From Myxococcales bacterium (GTDB lineage Bacteria; Myxococcota_A; UBA9042), in NCBI GenBank assembly GCA_002726535.1, contig PBTG01000027.1, forward strand, positions 1-34,432: 34,432 bases of DNA, read 5' to 3'. Numbering within the stretch: position 1 is the first letter of the stretch; every line of letters starts with the position of its first letter. The notes beneath the pieces were generated by a model. The model ran no database searches, had not been told where the DNA came from, and saw nothing but the letters and a program-made list of their open reading frames with translations. Position numbers and translations under genes: made by a program. Shown here one piece after another: positions 28,168 through 34,432 of this stretch.

Positions 28168-29294
28168 TCCCAATCATCAAACCCTGGCTGGGCGAGCAAG
28201 AAGCCGAAGCAGCCCGCGATGCGATCTTGAGCGGCTGGGTCGCCCAAGGTCCACGAGTCGGACAATTCGAGCGCGCAGTTTGCGACAGAGTGGGCGCCAC
28301 CGAAGGGCTCGCTGTATCCTCTTGTACCACGGGACTGCACCTCGCTCTGATCGGCGCTGAGGTCGGGCCGGGAGACGACGTAGTGGTGCCCTCATTGTCT
28401 TTCATCGCGACGGCCAATTCGGTGTCCTACTGCGGAGCGAACTCGGTATTTGCTGACGTCTGTCCAGTGACTCAAAATGTAACGGCGCAAACGGTCTCAG
28501 ATGCAATCACACCCAAAACCAAAGCGGTCTTGTTGGTCCATCAAGTCGGGATGCCAGCGGACATTGACGCAATTCGCGCGGTCTGCGACGCCGCAGGAGC
28601 CGTGTTGATTGAAGACGCCGCGTGCGCCATCGGCTCGACTTACAAAGGAGCCGAGATCGGCGGACACAGCCCCTTTGTCGTCTACAGCTTCCATCCACGC
28701 AAGGTCATCACCACCGGTGAGGGCGGCATGGTGATGGTGCAGGACAAAGCGATCGCAGATCGTCTGCGTATCCTTCGTCAGCACGCCATGAGCATCAGCG
28801 ATGTGGCCCGCCACAGCAGCGAAGAGTTCGTGTTCGAGAGCTACCCGGAGCTCGGGTACAACTACAGGATGACCGACATCCAAGCCGCTATCGGTATGGT
28901 CCAACTGGGCAAGCTCTCCGCGGTCGTCTCCCGGCGTCGACAACTCGCTCAGAACTACCACCGAGCGCTCGAGCACTATGAGATTTTGCAGTTGCCTGTC
29001 GACCCGAGCTACGGCACGACCAACTACCAGAGCTACTGCATCAAACTGCGAGACGGCGGACGCAAACTGCGAGATCGGATCTTGCAGGGCTTCAAAGACC
29101 GTCAAATCGGTGGCAAGAGAGGCATTATGGCCGCTCACCTCGAGGGCGCGTTCTCGACCCATCGCCAAGCGGGGCGAGGTTCATTGCCTGAGAGCGAAAG
29201 ATGGACAGACGAGAGCTTTGTTCTTCCCATGTACCATCACATGACGCAGAGCGAACAGGCTCAGGTTGTCGAAGAACTTAGAGTGCTCCTGTAG
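28164..29294 (+). CDS. DegT/DnrJ/EryC1/StrS aminotransferase, second copy
   Basis: IIKPWLGEQEAEAARDAILSGWVAQGPRVGQFE, SSCTTGLHLALIGAEVGPGDDVVVPSLSFIATANS, EDAACAIGS, YSFHPRKVITTGEGG; ATGA overlap with the epimerase stop. Confidence 0.92.
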   Translation: MIPIIKPWLGEQEAEAARDAILSGWVAQGPRVGQFERAVCDRVGATEGLAVSSCTTGLHLALIGAEVGPGDDVVVPSLSFIATANSVSYCGANSVFADVCPVTQNVTAQTVSDAITPKTKAVLLVHQVGMPADIDAIRAVCDAAGAVLIEDAACAIGSTYKGAEIGGHSPFVVYSFHPRKVITTGEGGMVMVQDKAIADRLRILRQHAMSISDVARHSSEEFVFESYPELGYNYRMTDIQAAIGMVQLGKLSAVVSRRRQLAQNYHRALEHYEILQLPVDPSYGTTNYQSYCIKLRDGGRKLRDRILQGFKDRQIGGKRGIMAAHLEGAFSTHRQAGRGSLPESERWTDESFVLPMYHHMTQSEQAQVVEELRVLL

Positions 29295-29357
29295 CCTAAG
29301 TCGTCGACCCCGGAGCCATCATGATCGAGCGAGACGTCGCTCTGCAAGAGGTTACTC

Positions 29358-30467
29358 GTGAATATGCGCTATGCCGAGGCCATTGCTCGCTCTATCCAAA
29401 GACGAATCGAAGCATGCTCATTGGATCTCTCTGGGTTGGTGGTAGCCACAGAGTGCGCCAATGACGCGTATGCCACGACCGCCGCCGCCGCATTGGCTGC
29501 CGGCGCCAAAGAGGTCTGGGCCTACGGACGAGATAGCTCTTGGGCAACCTTGCAGCAGAGCGCAGCTGATGTTCAGGCTCTCGCTCTCGCCCTGGGAGCC
29601 AAAGTCGAGCGGCTCCATGTGGTTCAATCACGACAGGCGATCCCATGGCCAAACGTCGATTTGGTGACCAACTCTGGTCACTTGCGCCCGCTAGACGCCG
29701 AGATTCTCAGCGCCATCCCATCATCTGCCGTGATCGCATTGATGTTTGAGGCCTGGGAGTTGCGAAATGGAGACATCGATTTAGATATCGCTCGCTCGCG
29801 AGGCATCTCCATCTTTGGTGTGGATGAGCATCACCCTGCCTGCGGCTCTTTTGAATTCGTTGGAGCGCTTGCAGTCAGTGAAGTGATGCGACAAAGATGG
29901 TCTTTGGGCGACGCAAAAGTCGCAGTGATCAGTGACAATGCATTCATGGGGCCAGTGTTGCGAGCGATGACAGCCATGGGAGCACAAGCCATCGCGGTTG
30001 ATCCCAACCCCAACAGACGATCCAACTCTGAACTCCAATCTCACCTTCGTCTGTCATCTGACAAGATCCTCTCTGGTCAGGGACCCGCTTTCGACCTTGC
30101 TGTGGTTGCGACCACCCCCGCAGCTGTCGCCGAACAGAGCGGACAAGTCGCAATCGCCCCCAAAGCGCTCGCTGAACTTGTCGCTGCTTGTGGTGTTTAC
30201 GGTTGTATCCAACTCTGGGGAGACATCGATCGCGGCAGCGCCGAGGCGAAAGGTGTGAAATTTGGGCCCAATGACACTCCCAAACCAGGACATCAAGCCA
30301 TCGCGATGAATGCGGCAGGCTATGAAGCTACCGTACGACTACAGGTGGGAGGACTCGCTGCCGCCCTGCACGGTTTGCGACAACGACAAGGCGTCCCGAC
30401 ACCTGAGCATCTCATTGGGCTGACTCAATCGCTCAGTCTCACAGAGTCTTCTACTCAGGAGAGCTAA
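29358..30467 (+). CDS. Uncharacterised Rossmann-like protein in nucleotide-sugar operon
   Basis: 369 aa ORF in the operon direction with intact frame, GTG start; alternating beta/alpha pattern (GDAKVAVISDNAFMGPVLRAMTAMGAQAIAVDPNP) without a clean GxGxxG; no family confidently recognised. Confidence 0.75.
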   Translation: MNMRYAEAIARSIQRRIEACSLDLSGLVVATECANDAYATTAAAALAAGAKEVWAYGRDSSWATLQQSAADVQALALALGAKVERLHVVQSRQAIPWPNVDLVTNSGHLRPLDAEILSAIPSSAVIALMFEAWELRNGDIDLDIARSRGISIFGVDEHHPACGSFEFVGALAVSEVMRQRWSLGDAKVAVISDNAFMGPVLRAMTAMGAQAIAVDPNPNRRSNSELQSHLRLSSDKILSGQGPAFDLAVVATTPAAVAEQSGQVAIAPKALAELVAACGVYGCIQLWGDIDRGSAEAKGVKFGPNDTPKPGHQAIAMNAAGYEATVRLQVGGLAAALHGLRQRQGVPTPEHLIGLTQSLSLTESSTQES

Positions 30468-30468
30468 C

Positions 30469-31485
30469 ATGGCCGAACTCTACCCCGCCCCTCTTGGCCT
30501 TCAAGGGGTCTCATTGTCCGGTCTTGCTAATGAGTACGGCTTCGAGCTCATGGGTCCAGATGGTCCCGTTAAGTTCTTTGGGCGAATCAAGATGGGCCGT
30601 GAGGGGATTGAGCACGTGCTGTCCTACGTCACTGCGCCTGAATATTTGGACGGTTTCGCACAGAGTCCACATGAATACGCACTGATCGAGCGTCGCTTCG
30701 TAACGGAGTCTCTGCCCTCCAATAAGTCGTGGCTGATCTGTGACGAAATGGCCGATGAGTGGTTGTTCAAAATGCATATTGATGCGGTCGCTCAGGGTCG
30801 CTTTCACCGAGTCAGCCCTTTTGTAGACCCAAGCGCAATCGTGCACCCATCTGCTGTGGTGATGGACAATGTTCATCTCGGTGCAAACACGCGAATCGAC
30901 GCGAACGTTGTGCTCTACCCAAATACTTTTGTTGGCGAGGGCTCGCACATTATGGCCAATAGTACGCTGGGGGGAGAAGGTTTTGAGACCAAATATGTCT
31001 TTGGTGAGCGCAAACTGATCCCACATACCGGTGGGGTGATCGTCGAGTCTGGAGTGACCATCGGCTCGTCGACCTGCATTGACTGCGGGTTATTTGGCAC
31101 TTTTACGCGCGTGCGAGCTGGCGCCCACATCGACAACCTCTGTCACATCGCCCACAACGCAGACATTGGTGATGATGCGGCCATTGTCGCTTGCGCTCTC
31201 GTGGCAGGCAGCGTCACCGTCGGTAAGGGTGCCTGGTGGGGACCCGGTGCTGTAAGCAATCATGAGGTCGTTGTGGGGGATTATGCATACATCGGCACCG
31301 GCGCAGTGCTTACGCGTGACATCCCCGCTCATGCTCTAGCGTTTGGAGCGCCTGCTAAAGTTAGAGGCTGGGCCTGCAGATGCCGCAATAAACTCAATGT
31401 GATTGATGGACGAGCAACCTGTAGCAAATGCGGCGCGCAACTGATCAGCAATGACCAAGAGCAGTTGGTGCTTGTCGACGAGTAA
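30469..31485 (+). CDS. LpxD-like left-handed beta-helix acyltransferase with C-terminal Cys4 zinc-ribbon-like tail
   Basis: Hexapeptide repeats (VHPSAVVMDNVHLGANTRIDANVVLYPNTFVGEGS, DNLCHIAHNADIGDDAAIVACALVAGSVTVG) and tail GWACRCRNKLNVIDGRATCSKCGAQL. Confidence 0.85.
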   Translation: MAELYPAPLGLQGVSLSGLANEYGFELMGPDGPVKFFGRIKMGREGIEHVLSYVTAPEYLDGFAQSPHEYALIERRFVTESLPSNKSWLICDEMADEWLFKMHIDAVAQGRFHRVSPFVDPSAIVHPSAVVMDNVHLGANTRIDANVVLYPNTFVGEGSHIMANSTLGGEGFETKYVFGERKLIPHTGGVIVESGVTIGSSTCIDCGLFGTFTRVRAGAHIDNLCHIAHNADIGDDAAIVACALVAGSVTVGKGAWWGPGAVSNHEVVVGDYAYIGTGAVLTRDIPAHALAFGAPAKVRGWACRCRNKLNVIDGRATCSKCGAQLISNDQEQLVLVDE

Positions 31486-31498
31486 AGACAGCGACTGA

Positions 31499-32470
31499 CT
31501 ACGACATCAACGAGCGGCCTTCACCCATAAAGCCAAGACGTTTGCTTTGCGCCAGTTTCGACGCCCTTTTGGCCACTCGCGACGCCAAGGTCTCCATCAA
31601 CATGGACAGGGTGTCCCAACCCGGGCGGGATGATACGACGACCCATGGGAGTTGACCCAACGATGCGTGCCGAAAACGAGCGCGTCTGCGCCCTAACATC
31701 AATCGTTGCTTGTCGGCCTTACCGAGCTCCGAGAGTTGCAGCAAAGCCTCATAGCCATCATCGATGAATTGAGCAACGGCCCGAGCCGCGGCATAGTTGA
31801 TGCTCATGTTGCCACCGTGAACACGGTAACTCAGCACATCGCGTTCAATCCGAGCAAAATCGCCATAAAATGTGAACCAATACCACTGCAGCCAATCTCC
31901 ACAGTGACGGTTTAGCAGTGGATAAGCAGCGACATGGTCATGCACACTCGTACGCACCAAAGCGCAAATCGCGGGCACAGTATTTTCAATGGCCAGTTCA
32001 TCGCGCAGGGTCTGCGATGGCAATACAGTAACCTGCCGTTCGCGACTATGTTGTCGTACCTGAAGAATATGGCCCTGCTCATCAACGGGTCGGTGATACC
32101 CATAGACCGTCACCAAGGACGGATTGTCAGCCATGAGGCGAGCGGCATCCGCGAGGAACTCCGGATCCACAAGATAATCATCCGCAGACATGAGCAAATA
32201 CGAATCGGTTGTGATCTCTGAGACTCGCGCACGGTAATGCTCAATATTGCCAAGATTTTCTGGATTCCGGATGACTTCAACGTCCTCGAAGCCAGCACAA
32301 GCGGCCTGCACATCTTGTAAGCTTTCATCCGGAGAACAGTCGTCGCTCACGACAATTCGAGCAGGGCGCAACGTCTGCGCAGCGATACTGCTGAGTACAT
32401 CGTTGAGGTAACGGCTGTAGTTGTAAGTGAAGATCACTACGGTGACGGTCGGTAAGGTCGCGTTCATCAC
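31499..32470 (-). CDS. Glycosyltransferase family 2
   Basis: PTVTVVIFTYNYSRYLNDVLSSIAAQTLRPARIVVSDDCSPDESL and LLMSADDYLVDPEFL (DxD-like). Confidence 0.92.
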   Translation of the reverse strand: MMNATLPTVTVVIFTYNYSRYLNDVLSSIAAQTLRPARIVVSDDCSPDESLQDVQAACAGFEDVEVIRNPENLGNIEHYRARVSEITTDSYLLMSADDYLVDPEFLADAARLMADNPSLVTVYGYHRPVDEQGHILQVRQHSRERQVTVLPSQTLRDELAIENTVPAICALVRTSVHDHVAAYPLLNRHCGDWLQWYWFTFYGDFARIERDVLSYRVHGGNMSINYAAARAVAQFIDDGYEALLQLSELGKADKQRLMLGRRRARFRHASLGQLPWVVVSSRPGWDTLSMLMETLASRVAKRASKLAQSKRLGFMGEGRSLMS

Positions 32471-32826
32471 ATCCCGCTCTTCATGAAGCCATCTCCTGCG
32501 ATGCGCAGCAGTCGTGAACCTCTCGATGATAACGATCTATGACTGTATCGTCACCAAGGACAACAAAAGAACGCCTCGCTCGACCCGCGAAATAGACGCT
32601 GTCAGTCTGTGATTAGACCAATCAAGGCATCTGTTTTCAGTCCCTAGCGCTCCAAAGTCCAATCAAAGCCTACGAGCGCTCCATAGATCTCGCTGCAGGT
32701 CAGATCTGATAGTGTGCAGCGCTGGACCATCATGGCAAACTCGCTCCGAACCGCCGCGCCACGCCGAGACTGCTTGAGACATTCACGGCGCTTGCCGGTT
32801 GGCGATAACCCTTTCGGGAGAGACGC

Positions 32827-34383
32827 TTGAGCACTATCCCCCCCAACCATTCGGAGGCCAGTCACACAAGACGTCAGGTCGCGTGGTCCATGGTTGGGTT
32901 TGCCTTTCCCGCTCTGAGCGCTCTATTTCTGACGCCCTGGGTTATTCGAGGCCTAGGAACATCTCGATACGGCCTCTTTTTGCTGTGCATGACGACCATT
33001 GGCTTTATGTCGATGCTCGAGCTCGGCCTCGCATCGGCTGCTGTTCATGAACTTAGTCGAGCGCGTGTTCAAGGTGAGTCCAAGCACGCGAGCATCGTGT
33101 ACTCGACCGTCGTCTGCCTATTTGTTGTCCTTGCGACCATCGGCGCCGCGATTGTGTTCTTTGGAGCAGATTTCGCCGTCACCGCGATCTTCAATATTTC
33201 AATCGAAGAGCAAGCCGAGGCCATTGTTTGCGTGAAAATGGCGGCAATCGGGCTCTTTTGTAACTTGGCGGTCGCTCCGTCAGTGTCTGCGATTCGCTCG
33301 GCCGAGCGCTTCGACGTACAGAGCAAAGTGGGCGTTGCGGTTACGACCTTCGCGACGCTTGGCACATTTTGGCGAGGCAGCCAGGGAGACTTGATTGGGG
33401 CGTTGGCCTTTAACCTCGCTGGATCTGTAACGACATTGGCGCTCCTGAGCACGCTCGCGCGACGGCTCGATCCTGCTCGCACACGGCTGGTTTCTCCAAC
33501 TCGAGCTGTCCTATCGGAGTTGTGGCGTTTTGCCTCTTTTCAAATGCTCTCGCGCGTGGCCGCTGCGATCGGACAAGAGATTGGAAAGCTCGTCTTGGCA
33601 AGCACTCTGGGCACACGGGAGCTGGCCTGGTTTTCAACGCCTTTTTCAATGCTACAACGCGTTCAACGACTGCTAGGAACGGCTTCGGGCATCATGTTTC
33701 CACGCATCGCACGATTGTCTGGCGCTGGAGAGCGTGATGCGGTGGTTCGTACCTATCGGCAAGCACAAAAGGCGCTGATCCCAGTCGCAATGGCCATGAC
33801 ATTGCCGCTGGGAGCTGCAGCAAAGCCATTTCTGAGCGCTTGGATCGATCCTGAGTTTGCTGAGCAAGCGTGGCAACCGATGATCATTGCAGCGATCGCT
33901 TTCGCCATCAGCGGCGCCGGTGTCGGGTTCGTTCAGACTCTGTTGGGACTGGGTCGCTCACGTGCGGTGTTTAAGGTAGAGGTCGCCCATGTGCTCATCA
34001 ACACGAGCTTATTGCTACCTTTTACCGGGATGTTTGGCGTCACAGGTGCAGCGCTGTCTTTTCTGTGTGGTTGGCTCAGCTTGGCGATCGGTCAGATGGC
34101 CATTGAACGAGAGCTCGGTTCGGCTGCGAGCCGAGGTATTGCAACCATCCTTTTCGCCACCACAGCTCTAGCTCTACCGGTTTGTTTTGCTGTTCATTGG
34201 CTTGCTCTGTCATTGGTCGATATTGGAGTCTTGGGGCCTCTTTGCGTCTGCGGCCTTGGTACATTGACCATTTTGACTGGCTTGGCCTGGATTCCCGGTG
34301 TTTTTGGGGAAGATGTGGAAGTCGCAGCAGAGCTGCGAGGCGCGCCCCGCCGTCTACTCTCTCGAATCCGTCAGTCTCGATAG
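32827..34383 (+). CDS. Polysaccharide flippase, Wzx/MATE-like (MVF/PST family)
   Basis: 518 aa, about 12-14 hydrophobic segments; ALFLTPWVIRGLGTSRYGLFLL N-terminus and a position beside sugar genes; TTG start preceded by GGGAGAG. Confidence 0.82.
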   Translation: MSTIPPNHSEASHTRRQVAWSMVGFAFPALSALFLTPWVIRGLGTSRYGLFLLCMTTIGFMSMLELGLASAAVHELSRARVQGESKHASIVYSTVVCLFVVLATIGAAIVFFGADFAVTAIFNISIEEQAEAIVCVKMAAIGLFCNLAVAPSVSAIRSAERFDVQSKVGVAVTTFATLGTFWRGSQGDLIGALAFNLAGSVTTLALLSTLARRLDPARTRLVSPTRAVLSELWRFASFQMLSRVAAAIGQEIGKLVLASTLGTRELAWFSTPFSMLQRVQRLLGTASGIMFPRIARLSGAGERDAVVRTYRQAQKALIPVAMAMTLPLGAAAKPFLSAWIDPEFAEQAWQPMIIAAIAFAISGAGVGFVQTLLGLGRSRAVFKVEVAHVLINTSLLLPFTGMFGVTGAALSFLCGWLSLAIGQMAIERELGSAASRGIATILFATTALALPVCFAVHWLALSLVDIGVLGPLCVCGLGTLTILTGLAWIPGVFGEDVEVAAELRGAPRRLLSRIRQSR

Positions 34384-34432
34384 TTCTATTTAGCGCCGCA
34401 AACGGCGATACAACTCTTGAACGCGCTCGTAA

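Noticed and set aside
28497-29168. 223-aa minus-strand ORF antisense to the second DegT gene
   Set aside because: Shadow ORF; the sense strand has clear DegT motifs.
32644-32865. 73-aa minus-strand ORF in the intergenic region
   Set aside because: No RBS or family recognised and it overlaps the flippase start; mentioned as a possible remnant only.

Overview
The window is 34.4 kb of protein-dense bacterial chromosome. The style (MopE-type DGxDNDCDG repeats, Myxo-type disulfide repeats, large lipoproteins) suggests a myxobacterial/deltaproteobacterial relative, but that taxonomic placement is inference. I support 27 CDSs. No rRNA, tRNA, CRISPR array, transposase or phage gene was recognised. 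The gene blocks are: (1) a plus-strand block with a TPR/peptidase-MA protein, an AtoE-like transporter, a MopE-repeat/WD40 lipoprotein and a HEAT-like protein with a poly-Lys tail; (2) a tightly packed seven-gene minus-strand run (16234 to 8149) with a MopE-repeat/polysaccharide-deacetylase lipoprotein, a mosaic surface protein, a DUF938 methyltransferase, two EutN/CcmL-type microcompartment vertex proteins, a class II aldolase and a 5'-nucleotidase-like metallophosphatase; (3) metabolic genes (dienelactone hydrolase, DUF1244, SDR, PhyH, GT-C-like, PlsC, LhgO-like); (4) a plus-strand nucleotide-sugar/surface polysaccharide operon (24344-31485) with two DegT aminotransferases, an uncharacterised Rossmann-like protein and an LpxD-like acyltransferase with a Cys4 tail, followed by a GT2 and a Wzx-like flippase. 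The strongest candidates for something undescribed are the two BMC-P vertex genes coupled to a class II aldolase with no hexamer shell gene in the window, and the uncharacterised protein at 29358-30467 in the sugar operon. All calls come from reading the translations; no database search was run.
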